A program made the translations under genes and the position numbers. Of a stretch of DNA of 11,930 nucleotides, positions 6,661 through 11,930 are shown piece by piece. The stretch comes from an uncultured Oscillospiraceae bacterium. Its GTDB lineage: Bacteria > Bacillota_A > Clostridia > Oscillospirales > Oscillospiraceae. Position 1 is the first letter of the stretch. Every line of letters begins with the position of its first letter. The stretch spans positions 1 to 11,930 of the forward strand of contig CALXGD010000175.1 of the NCBI GenBank assembly GCA_944387745.1, read 5' to 3'. The notes under the pieces were generated by a model. It made no database searches. It was not told the origin of the DNA and was given only the letters and a program-made list of their open reading frames with translations.

Positions 6661-6692
6661 CGCCGGGGGTCCTCAAACGAGGACCCCCGGCG
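6661..6692 (-). terminator. Strong GC hairpin downstream of gdhA
   Basis: A 14-bp perfect stem, CGCCGGGGGTCCTC (6661-6674) with GAGGACCCCCGGCG (6679-6692), around an AAAC loop, starts 29 nt past the gdhA stop. The U-tract on the minus strand is poor (CTTATTCC), so it may act as a 3'-end stabiliser or weak terminator ahead of the stronger hairpin at 6590-6560. Confidence 0.7.
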
Positions 6693-6720
6693 TATTGCAT
6701 GAATGGGAATCTTGTCAGGA

Positions 6721-8073
6721 TCAGAAAATGCCCTGAGCCATCATGGCGTCAGCCACTCTCTGGAAGCCTACGATATTGGCGCCGGCCACCAGGTCATAGC
6801 CCAAACCATAGCGCTCCGCAACTTCAACAGAGGAGTTATAGATGTTCTTCATAATGCCATGCAGCTTCTCGTCCACCTCTTCAGCGGTCCAATACAGCCG
6901 CTCTGCGTTCTGGGCCATCTCCAGCTCAGACACGGACACGCCGCCGGCGTTGACAGCCTTGGAGGGGGCAACCACCATGTGCTTCTGCTCCTTCAGGAAC
7001 TCCAGAGCATCGTTAGTGGTGGGCATATTGGCCACCTCGATGTAGTACTTGACGCCGGACTCAGCGATCTTCTTAGCCCACTCGATGTTGACATCGTTCT
7101 GGGTAGCGGCGGGCATGTAGATATCCACGTCCTTTACGCCCCAGCACTTCTGGCCCGGCACGAACTCACAGTCAAACTTCTCGGCGTAGGGCTGGCAGTG
7201 CATCGGATCCTTGGCGCGCATCTCCAGGATGTAGTTGAGCTTCTCGTCAGTGTTTACGCCATCGGGATCATGGATGTAGCCGTCAGGACCGGCAAAGTAA
7301 GTGACCTTGGCACCCAGCTCAGCAGCCTTCTTCATAATGCCCCAGCCCACGTTGCCATAGCCGGAGATTGCAATGCGCTTATCCTTGATATCCTCGCCGT
7401 CATGCTTCAGGGTCTCAACCAGATAGTACACAGCGCCGTAGCCAGTGGCCTCAGGACGGAGGATAGAGCCGCCGGTGCATACAGCCTTACCGGACAGAGC
7501 ACCCATCTCAGCGGCGCCCACAATACGGCGGTACTGGCCATACATATAGCCGATCTCACGGCCGCCGCAGCCCAGGTCGCCGGCGGGGCAGTCGATGTCC
7601 TGGCCAATGTGACGATACAGCTCGGTGATGAAGGCCTGGCAGAAACGCATCACCTCAGCGTCGCTCTTGCCCCGGGGATCAAAGTCGGAGCCGCCTTTGG
7701 CGCCGCCGATGGGCAGGCCAGTCAGAGCATCCTTAAAGGTCTGCTCAAAGCCCAGGAACTTGATGATAGAGAGGTTGACGGAGGGGTCAAAACGGATGCC
7801 GCCCTTATAGGGGCCCAGGGCCGCATTGTACTGCACGCGGTAGCCGCGGTTCACGTGCCAGACATGGTTGTCGTCCTCCCAAGTGACGCGGAACTCAATA
7901 ACACGCTCCGGCTCCACCATACGCTCCAGCAGAGCGACCTTCTCGTACTCGGGGTGGGCGTCAATCACGGGCTCCAGGTAGCTGAGAACCTCCTCTACGG
8001 TCTGCAGGAACTCGGGCTCATTGGCATTCTTCGCCTTGGTCTCAGCCAGCACTCTCTCGATATACTTGTTCAT
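6721..8073 (-). CDS. gdhA: Glutamate dehydrogenase, predicted NAD-linked
   Basis: A 450-residue hexameric-type enzyme that interconverts glutamate with 2-oxoglutarate and ammonia. Active-site residues follow the C. symbiosum enzyme offset by one: K90 (GPYKGG), K114, catalytic K126 (GGAKGG) and D166 (PAGD). The nucleotide-binding fold holds GYGNVGWG (238-245) and AGPDGYIHDP (261-270). Y239, W244, P263 and D264 stand where the NAD-specific clostridial enzyme has F238, W243, P262 and D263, rather than the GSGNVAQY type of NADP enzymes, so NAD use, and a catabolic role in amino-acid fermentation, is likely. The start has AGGAGG with 9 nt. It is convergent with prsA and stands alone. Product is certain; coenzyme is inference. 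Confidence 0.97.
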   Translation of the reverse strand: MNKYIERVLAETKAKNANEPEFLQTVEEVLSYLEPVIDAHPEYEKVALLERMVEPERVIEFRVTWEDDNHVWHVNRGYRVQYNAALGPYKGGIRFDPSVNLSIIKFLGFEQTFKDALTGLPIGGAKGGSDFDPRGKSDAEVMRFCQAFITELYRHIGQDIDCPAGDLGCGGREIGYMYGQYRRIVGAAEMGALSGKAVCTGGSILRPEATGYGAVYYLVETLKHDGEDIKDKRIAISGYGNVGWGIMKKAAELGAKVTYFAGPDGYIHDPDGVNTDEKLNYILEMRAKDPMHCQPYAEKFDCEFVPGQKCWGVKDVDIYMPAATQNDVNIEWAKKIAESGVKYYIEVANMPTTNDALEFLKEQKHMVVAPSKAVNAGGVSVSELEMAQNAERLYWTAEEVDEKLHGIMKNIYNSSVEVAERYGLGYDLVAGANIVGFQRVADAMMAQGIF

Positions 8074-8144
8074 GGTGACATTCCTCCTACGTTATATTTT
8101 TGTGGCATTTTTCCAAGATTTTGACAGATTCCATTCATTCCCTT

Positions 8145-8163
8145 CTGGGAAGCCTCTTCCCAG
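8145..8163 (-). promoter_or_regulatory. Hairpin in the gdhA leader
   Basis: CTGGGAAG (8145-8152), a 3-nt loop and CTTCCCAG (8156-8163) pair perfectly, and the stem can be lengthened with G-U pairs toward 8141 and 8167. It lies in the predicted 120-nt gdhA leader, about 70 nt before the start codon. I recognise no known riboswitch here; it may affect RNA stability or translation. Confidence 0.5.
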
Positions 8164-8201
8164 GGGGAGAAAAAGGAGCTCAACTCCCTTTCTTATGTAT
8201 A

Positions 8202-8229
8202 AGCATAACATAATCCCACGGGAAGTAAA
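8202..8229 (-). promoter_or_regulatory. Predicted gdhA promoter
   Basis: On the minus strand, TTTACT (8229-8224), a 16-nt spacer and TATGCT (8207-8202), preceded by TGT (extended -10), give a plausible promoter with a start near 8195. An inverted repeat, CTTAT-GT-ATAAG (8192-8203), covers the start site, and another, TTGTGG-N6-CCACAA (8239-8256), lies just upstream, so regulation is likely. Better than random, but not a consensus promoter. Confidence 0.5.
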
Positions 8230-8238
8230 GCATATTTT

Positions 8239-8256
8239 TTGTGGATGTCACCACAA
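8239..8256. promoter_or_regulatory. CRP/FNR-like inverted repeat upstream of gdhA
   Basis: TTGTGG (8239-8244), 6 nt and CCACAA (8251-8256) form an exact inverted repeat whose geometry resembles CRP/FNR-family operators (TGTGA-N6-TCACA). It is centred about 52 nt upstream of the predicted gdhA start. The binding protein is unknown. Confidence 0.4.
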
Positions 8257-8300
8257 TAAAATAACTGTGGCCCCTCTGCCCCGTTCGCCTTTTTAGCCAG

Positions 8301-8316
8301 AAATTAGGTCTAATTT
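8301..8316. repeat. AT-rich palindrome AAATTAG-GT-CTAATTT
   Basis: Seven-base arms around a central GT. The inner part, TTAGGTCTAA (8304-8313), resembles TTATGTATAA (8193-8202) at the gdhA start site, 111 bp away. It may be an operator; no function is shown. Confidence 0.4.
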
Positions 8317-8330
8317 TTGTGAAAATATAC

Positions 8331-8370
8331 AAGACAGGTCAGATCGCTCTCTCAAGATCTGACCTGTTTT
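8331..8370 (-). terminator. Intrinsic terminator after the GNAT gene
   Basis: ACAGGTCAGATC (8334-8345) and GATCTGACCTGT (8356-8367) form a 12-bp perfect stem with a 10-nt loop, extendable to 15 bp including a G-U pair. It starts 17 nt beyond the GNAT stop codon. The T-run that follows on the minus strand is interrupted, so efficiency is uncertain. Confidence 0.75.
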
Positions 8371-8387
8371 CGCAGAAATGCAGGAAC

Positions 8388-9248
8388 TCAGTCAAAAGCA
8401 AGGCCCAGATAGGCTGTAGAGGACCAGTCCCAGGCGGCCTCCCGTGCCGGATCCAGCCATTTGAGCATACCGAACTTCATGTCCCCCCATGGTGTGCGGC
8501 AGGCCATGGACCAGTTGGGTAACAGTGCCGGCAGCCGGTCGAGTACCCACTCCAGGTCCAGCCGGTCGCACAGCAGCTCCTTCCCCAGCAGCCGCCCGTT
8601 CTCCATGCCCTCGGCGCACAGGACGGCCACACCATGAGGTGCCTCCAGAGCGTACAGCCCACCGCCGGGTGTGAGGGCGCAGGCCCCCGCCTGATAGCGG
8701 ATGACCTCCGGGGAGAGCACAATGTGAGCCGTATTTTTTAGCCGCGCCTCCCGTAGCCCGGCGTAGTCCTCCGGCGTCAGCCGCTCCAGCCGGACGTCCC
8801 GGACGGCTTGCTCCGGTTTCTCCTGCAAGCTGAAAAGCTGCCCATGGACAAAACACTCCCGGAAACCGTTTCGGGCAAAAAAGCGGTGGAGGGAGGGCTC
8901 CGCCGGGACGGTAGTCACCGCCTGGATGTGCCAAGCCCGGAACTGCTCGTCCGCATCGGAGAGCAGTTTTCCCGCCAGGCCTCGGCCCCTGGCCGCCGGG
9001 TGGGTGGCCACGGCGTACAGATAGGCCGCCCGAAATTCCCCCTCCCCCGGAACAGAAAACGTGGTGTCGAACCAGGCGGTCATGGCCTGGACCACCCCGT
9101 CCTCCTCCAGAAGGAGCATCCGCTCCGGCCTGTAATAGGTGTTGTAAAAGTTGTCAATATAGGCTTCCGCGTCCCCAAAGGCGAGCTGCCAGAGTTCCCG
9201 TTGACGTGGGACGTCACCCTGCGTGGAAATGCGTGTATGAAGCATCAT
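8388..9248 (-). CDS. GNAT-family N-acetyltransferase
   Basis: A 286-residue protein with an N-terminal GNAT fold. The acetyl-CoA-binding segment is LYAVATHPAARGRGLAGKLL (77-96), with the R-x-x-G-x-A motif at 87-92 and the neighbouring helix. It continues to the conserved PSLHRFFARNGFRE region (118-131). The C-terminal half (about 150-286) is less recognisable and may be a second, degenerate GNAT-like or substrate-binding domain; this two-part layout is common in clostridial GNAT proteins. The substrate is unknown. The start at 9248 follows AGGAGG with 6 nt; ATG at 9245 is also possible. The frame stays open upstream to 9377 but would overlap the divergent gene's promoter and 5' end. The gene is divergent from the YbjN-like gene with a 91-bp gap. 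Confidence 0.85.
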   Translation of the reverse strand: MMLHTRISTQGDVPRQRELWQLAFGDAEAYIDNFYNTYYRPERMLLLEEDGVVQAMTAWFDTTFSVPGEGEFRAAYLYAVATHPAARGRGLAGKLLSDADEQFRAWHIQAVTTVPAEPSLHRFFARNGFRECFVHGQLFSLQEKPEQAVRDVRLERLTPEDYAGLREARLKNTAHIVLSPEVIRYQAGACALTPGGGLYALEAPHGVAVLCAEGMENGRLLGKELLCDRLDLEWVLDRLPALLPNWSMACRTPWGDMKFGMLKWLDPAREAAWDWSSTAYLGLAFD

Positions 9249-9277
9249 CAAACTCCTCCTAACTACCGCCATTTTTC

Positions 9278-9307
9278 TTGACTCACAGCGGAATTTTTTG
9301 ATAGAAT
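9278..9307 (+). promoter_or_regulatory. Promoter of the YbjN-like gene
   Basis: TTGACT (9278-9283), an 18-nt spacer and TAGAAT (9302-9307), with TG one base before the -10, give an extended -10 promoter starting near 9314. It sits in the short divergent gap, 30 bp from the GNAT start codon. Confidence 0.65.
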
Positions 9308-9339
9308 AGAGACAATTTTTAAGGAAGGGGGCCACCTCT

Positions 9340-9840
9340 ATGGCCACAGTGGAAATGGTTCGGAACGCATTACGCACTGTGTTCCAGGAAAATAACTGGA
9401 ACTACGACTTCGACACGGAGCGCGGGATCTTCTACACCGGTTTCAGCCTGTCCAACGCCAAGCTGGACCAGGTGCGGGTTCTCCTGGATGTGTGCGGCCC
9501 CGGGGGCAGCGAAGATCCCCACGACGAGTGCCAGTATCTCATCGCCTTCGGCAGATGCGGTATCCGGGCGGACGAGAGCTGCACGGCTCAGGTGGCGGAA
9601 TACCTGACCCGCGCGAATTTTGGCCTTCGCAACGGCAATTTTGAGCTGGACTACTCCGATGGTGATATCCGCTACAAGACGTTTGTGGATTGTGAGGACC
9701 TTCTGCCCAGCGCGGCAGTGCTACAGGACGCAGTGACCATTCCGGTGGACATGTTTGACCGCTATGGCAATGGTCTGATGTCTGTGGTACTTGGAGTGCG
9801 AACTCCAGAAGAGGCGATTCAAGACGCGGAAAAGGACTGA
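9340..9840 (+). CDS. YbjN-like small cytoplasmic protein of unknown function
   Basis: A 166-residue acidic protein without signal peptide or membrane segment. The order of motifs fits the YbjN / type-III-chaperone-like fold: an N-terminal helix (VEMVRNALRTVF), strands with WNYDFD and GIFYTGFSL, a helix ending in TRANFGLRNGNFELDYSDGD (about 100-119), then RYKTFVDCEDL and a C-terminal helix. The stretch 'aN..LrnGnFeldy.dG.irYk' is typical of the family. YbjN proteins have been linked to stress and motility regulation in enterobacteria, but no biochemical activity is established and none is claimed here. The start at 9340 has AAGGAAGGGGG upstream. It is transcribed alone and ends at a strong terminator. 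Confidence 0.75.
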   Translation: MATVEMVRNALRTVFQENNWNYDFDTERGIFYTGFSLSNAKLDQVRVLLDVCGPGGSEDPHDECQYLIAFGRCGIRADESCTAQVAEYLTRANFGLRNGNFELDYSDGDIRYKTFVDCEDLLPSAAVLQDAVTIPVDMFDRYGNGLMSVVLGVRTPEEAIQDAEKD

Positions 9841-9853
9841 GTCCACCAATCGG

Positions 9854-9887
9854 AAAAAATGGACGCCATGTGTGGCGTCCATTTTTT
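9854..9887 (+). terminator. Bidirectional terminator shared by the YbjN-like and PspC genes
   Basis: AAAAAATGGACGCCA (9854-9868), loop TGTG and TGGCGTCCATTTTTT (9873-9887) pair perfectly over 15 bp with A and T runs on the outside. It therefore works in both directions and sits between convergent genes. The stop codon of the PspC gene (9886-9888) overlaps the end of the T-run. Confidence 0.93.
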
Positions 9888-10092
9888 AATACCCAGGATA
9901 TACGTCGCTCTTTCGAGGGATAATGAAAATACACACGATATACACCCAGAATAAAGCCGAGGCGGTAAACACAGTGAGCAACACCCAGGCAAGCCGGATC
10001 AGCGTTGGGTCAATGTCAAAGTATTCCCCAATGCCGCCGCACACACCGGCCAACATTTTATATGGCCCCTCAGTCCGATACAGCTTTTTCAT
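9886..10092 (-). CDS. Small PspC-domain membrane protein
   Basis: A 68-residue protein consisting almost entirely of a PspC domain: the signature KMLAGVCGGIGEYFDIDPTL (12-31), then one hydrophobic segment (about 32-58) and a basic end at IPRK. PspC domains are named after a phage-shock inner-membrane protein; in Firmicutes such short versions are widespread stand-alone proteins, possibly part of envelope-stress responses. No PspA, LiaF or kinase gene is next to it, so a stress role is only suggested. ATG at 10092 has GGAG about 10 nt upstream; a GTG at 10101 is in frame, but the GGAG lies too close to it. The stop codon sits inside the U-run region of the shared terminator. A -10-like TATGAT (10151-10146, minus) lacks a good -35. 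Confidence 0.88.
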   Translation of the reverse strand: MKKLYRTEGPYKMLAGVCGGIGEYFDIDPTLIRLAWVLLTVFTASALFWVYIVCIFIIPRKSDVYPGY

Positions 10093-10223
10093 GTCATTCA
10101 CACTCCGTTTCTATCTGCGGGCTGACGCCCGGTACTTTCAGCCTTATCATACCGCGAAAGAATTGAAAACACCCTGAGAAAAAGATTAAAAATTGGTGAA
10201 GGAGCCAAACGGATCTTCAAGCC

Positions 10224-11405
10224 TCAGCTCCCGGCGTTCACCGATTCCAGCTCTCCCTGTCCGTTGAGTACGACCCGCCGGATCTCATTACCGGTATTCT
10301 TTTGGATCTCATCCAGGCGAATTCCCTCGGTAATGTTCGACACCAGAGAGAAGGCAGCTCCGTGGCGCTTGGCACGCCCTGTGCGGCCGATGCGGTGAAT
10401 GTAATACTCATTCTCATCCGGCACATCGTAGTTGAACACTGCATCCACGTCATCTATGTCCAGCCCTCGGGCAGCCACATCTGTGGCAGCCAGCACCCGC
10501 AGCCCGCCGTCCCGGAATTTTTGCAGCGTCTTTTCCCGCACCCGCTGCTGAATATCCCCATGGATGGCTTCGCAGGAGACCCCTCTCATCTGCAGAAGTC
10601 CCGCCAGACGGTCTGTCATATTCTTCGTATTGCAGAAGGCAATCACCCGGTCATCGCCCCCCGCCTCCATCAGCTGGAGCATCAGGTCCACCTTCTGGTT
10701 CCGGTCCACGTCCAGGCGGTACTGGGTGATGTCCGGTTTGTTCTGCTCGTCGGCCCGGACAGTAATTTCCACCGGGTCCCGCTGATACACCCAGGAGATG
10801 TCCATCACCTCCCGGGAAATCGTGGCGGAAAACAGCCCCAGATTCTTCCGCTGGGGCATCAGATCCAAGATCCGGGTCACATCCCGAATGAAGCCCATAT
10901 CCAGCATCCGGTCCGCCTCGTCCAGCACCACTGTCTCCACCTGCTCCAGGCGCAGGGTGTGGCGTTTCACATGATCCATCAGGCGCCCTGGTGTCGCCAC
11001 CACAATCTGAGGCTTCTTTTTCAATTGGTTGATCTGTCGGTCGATGGGCTGGCCTCCATACAGGCACGCGGTGCGCACCCCCTCTTTAAAGGCACAGAGA
11101 TCCTTCAGTTCATCCCGAATTTGGATCGCAAGTTCCCGGGTGGGAGCCAGTACCAGGCCCAAAACATCAGTACTCTCCGGTTCGATGTGCTCCACCATGG
11201 GAATGCCGAAGGCAAAGGTCTTGCCTGTACCGGTAGGCGCTTTGGCGATCACATCCCTGTACTCCATAAAGTATGGAATGGCGCCTCCCTGCACTGGGGT
11301 CGCCTGCACATAGCCCTTCTTCTCCAGAGCCCTCATAATGGGTTCTGACAAATGCAGGTCCGCATAGCGGATATTCTCACTTACTACTTCGCCGTTGATT
11401 TCCAT
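10224..11405 (-). CDS. DEAD-box RNA helicase
   Basis: A 393-residue ATP-dependent RNA helicase made of the two RecA-like domains with almost no C-terminal extension. Motifs in order: Q-motif region with Q39, motif I APTGTGKT (56-63), Ia PTREL (88-92), Ib TPGR (138-141), II DEAD (162-165), III SAT (193-195), IV around VIAFCNT (254-260), V ATDVAARGLD (307-316), VI HRIGRTGR (337-344). Motif I has APTG where most bacterial members have AQTG. Without the basic tail or RNA-recognition domain of CshA or DbpA, its RNA target cannot be inferred; ribosome assembly, RNA decay and cold adaptation are the usual roles. ATG at 11405 has AGGA 5 nt and AAGGAG 12 nt upstream. It is transcribed alone after a long leader. 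A weak imperfect hairpin with TTTTT (about 10180-10220) may terminate it. Confidence 0.95.
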   Translation of the reverse strand: MEINGEVVSENIRYADLHLSEPIMRALEKKGYVQATPVQGGAIPYFMEYRDVIAKAPTGTGKTFAFGIPMVEHIEPESTDVLGLVLAPTRELAIQIRDELKDLCAFKEGVRTACLYGGQPIDRQINQLKKKPQIVVATPGRLMDHVKRHTLRLEQVETVVLDEADRMLDMGFIRDVTRILDLMPQRKNLGLFSATISREVMDISWVYQRDPVEITVRADEQNKPDITQYRLDVDRNQKVDLMLQLMEAGGDDRVIAFCNTKNMTDRLAGLLQMRGVSCEAIHGDIQQRVREKTLQKFRDGGLRVLAATDVAARGLDIDDVDAVFNYDVPDENEYYIHRIGRTGRAKRHGAAFSLVSNITEGIRLDEIQKNTGNEIRRVVLNGQGELESVNAGS

Positions 11406-11467
11406 TGGGGTCCTACACTCCTTCTATCTCTCTTTCCCGTTTCTGCGGTTCAAAGCCTACCACTCGT

Positions 11468-11537
11468 CACAGAAGCTGTGCAGAACGCCGTCTCCCCGGC
11501 GCGGCCCCGAATCCGGCATACAGGGTCTCTCCCCGTA
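11468..11537 (-). promoter_or_regulatory. Structured leader of the DEAD-box helicase gene
   Basis: The predicted leader of about 137 nt (11542 to 11406) holds two clear hairpins. TACAGGG (11519-11525) pairs with CCCCGTA (11531-11537), 7 bp including one G-U pair, right at the 5' end. CACAG (11468-11472) pairs with CTGTG (11476-11480). A GC-rich stretch lies between them. No known riboswitch is recognised; long leaders are common in cold-regulated RNA helicase genes. Confidence 0.45.
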
Positions 11538-11548
11538 TTTGCGCTCTA

Positions 11549-11577
11549 ATTATATAAGGTTTCTCCCCTCTTGTCCA
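11549..11577 (-). promoter_or_regulatory. Promoter of the DEAD-box helicase gene
   Basis: On the minus strand, TGGACA (11577-11572), a 17-nt spacer and a perfect TATAAT (11554-11549) form a strong sigma-A promoter with a start near 11542. Confidence 0.8.
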
Positions 11578-11663
11578 GTGGTCACCTAAAGAGGATGCAC
11601 TGAAAGGCCGCCGATTTCAAAGGAGAAACGCAGAATAAGCGGGGGAAACCGTGAAAAAATCAG

Positions 11664-11692
11664 TTGCCAAGCGGGGAGAATTATAGTAAAAT
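11664..11692 (+). promoter_or_regulatory. Promoter of the SRP RNA gene
   Basis: TTGCCA (11664-11669), a 17-nt spacer and TAAAAT (11687-11692) place the transcript start at about 11699-11702, just before the SRP RNA sequence. It is divergent from the helicase promoter, about 90 bp away. Confidence 0.65.
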
Positions 11693-11699
11693 AGTTCCC

Positions 11700-11930
11700 A
11701 GTCTAATGCCGCCTTCGGCGGAGAGCAAGGCCGCACTAGTTGGGGAGATAGCGGTGCCCTGTACCTGCAACCCGCTACAGCAGGAATGAATTCCGGCCCC
11801 CGGACGAGTGATGTGTCGTCTGACCTGGATAAGCAGTGATGATAGGCCGGTCCCGCGCAACGCGGCTCCGTGAACCGTGTCAGGCGGGGAACCGAGCAGC
11901 ACTAAGCGGCCCGCCGCGTGTGCCGCGGGG
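11700..11930 (+). ncRNA. ffs: Large bacterial SRP RNA (Alu-containing), 3' end beyond the window
   Basis: RNA scaffold of the signal recognition particle, which binds Ffh and targets nascent membrane and secreted proteins. The Alu-domain core common in Firmicutes is visible: TTGGGGAGATAGCGGTGCCC (11740-11759), then CTGCAACCCGCTACAGCAGG and GAATTCC (11765-11794). Helix 6 is the hairpin CCGCG-CAA-CGCGG (11853-11865). The S-domain tip (helix 8) is present: TCAGG (11880-11884), CGG, tetraloop GGAA (11888-11891), CCG, then AGCAG (11895-11899); the TCAGG/AGCAG internal loop is the Ffh-binding site. The 5' end is set by the promoter and is approximate. A short hairpin, CCGCC-TTC-GGCGG, lies at the 5' end. 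In many Firmicutes dnaX follows this gene. Confidence 0.9.

Noticed and set aside
6703..8124. 473-codon open frame on the plus strand opposite gdhA
   Set aside because: It is exactly antisense to a confidently identified gene. Its translation is a low-complexity mix of His, Leu, Gly and Val with no recognisable motif, which is what codon bias of a GC-rich gene produces on the other strand.
9249..9377. Longer N-terminus for the GNAT protein
   Set aside because: It would run through the divergent promoter and the start of the YbjN-like gene, and the ATG at 9248 has a strong AGGAGG.
10093..10101. GTG start for the PspC-domain protein
   Set aside because: The only ribosome-site-like sequence (GGAG) is about 1-2 nt from this GTG but about 10 nt from the ATG at 10092.
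10302..11348. 348-codon open frame on the plus strand opposite the DEAD-box helicase
   Set aside because: It mirrors the helicase gene, has no ribosome site or family motif, and is His/Gln/Pro-rich as expected for an antisense shadow.
11681..11902. 73-codon minus-strand open frame at the right end
   Set aside because: It lies opposite the SRP RNA gene and its promoter and has no coding signature.
1..11930. A complete novel defence, CRISPR or mobile system
   Set aside because: No repeat-spacer array, transposase, integrase, nuclease or toxin-antitoxin pair is visible. Apart from the divergent control region and some leaders, the content is ordinary chromosomal housekeeping.

Overview
This window looks like part of the chromosome of a GC-rich (high-50s % GC by eye) anaerobic Firmicute, most likely a gut clostridium of the Oscillospiraceae / Flavonifractor-like type. 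The reasons are strong AGGAGG ribosome binding sites, a 450-residue glutamate dehydrogenase that keeps the residue positions known from Clostridium symbiosum, a radical-SAM anaerobic reductase activase, a PrsA-type lipoprotein foldase, and a large (Alu-containing) SRP RNA. The lineage is inferred from sequence character only. I see no mobile element, CRISPR array, tRNA or rRNA.

Layout. (1) 1-708, minus: 5' part of a secreted, coiled-coil TolC-like protein, running off the left edge. (2) 709-1037: a divergent control region. (3) 1038-2761, plus: an OmpR/PhoB-type response regulator and its histidine kinase, overlapping by ATGA. (4) 2805-3494, minus: a NrdG-type radical-SAM activase with a near-consensus promoter. 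(5) 3731-6528, plus: lspA and rluD overlapping by ATGA, then a prsA-like lipoprotein gene with its own promoter, ending at a perfect hairpin terminator. (6) 6721-8073, minus: glutamate dehydrogenase, predicted NAD-linked, behind a complex upstream region with several inverted repeats. (7) 8388-9248, minus: a GNAT acetyltransferase, divergent from a YbjN-like gene (9340-9840, plus). The latter shares a bidirectional terminator with a small PspC-domain membrane protein (9886-10092, minus). (8) 10224-11405, minus: a DEAD-box RNA helicase with a long leader. (9) about 11700 to the right edge, plus: SRP RNA with its own promoter.

Most genes are housekeeping. LspA matures lipoproteins, and the PrsA-like foldase two genes downstream is itself a lipoprotein, so it is a predicted LspA substrate. 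The most unusual structure is the region between the TolC-like gene and the two-component operon. Each side carries the same arrangement pointing toward its own gene: GTTTAC, 5 nt, GTTTAC, then exactly 10 nt to a -10-like hexamer (TATAGT on one side, TATTGT on the other). This 11-bp-period direct repeat replacing a -35 box is the classical layout of PhoB/OmpR-family activator promoters. It suggests that the regulator activates both itself and the TolC-like gene, with a separate near-consensus promoter giving basal expression of the two-component system.
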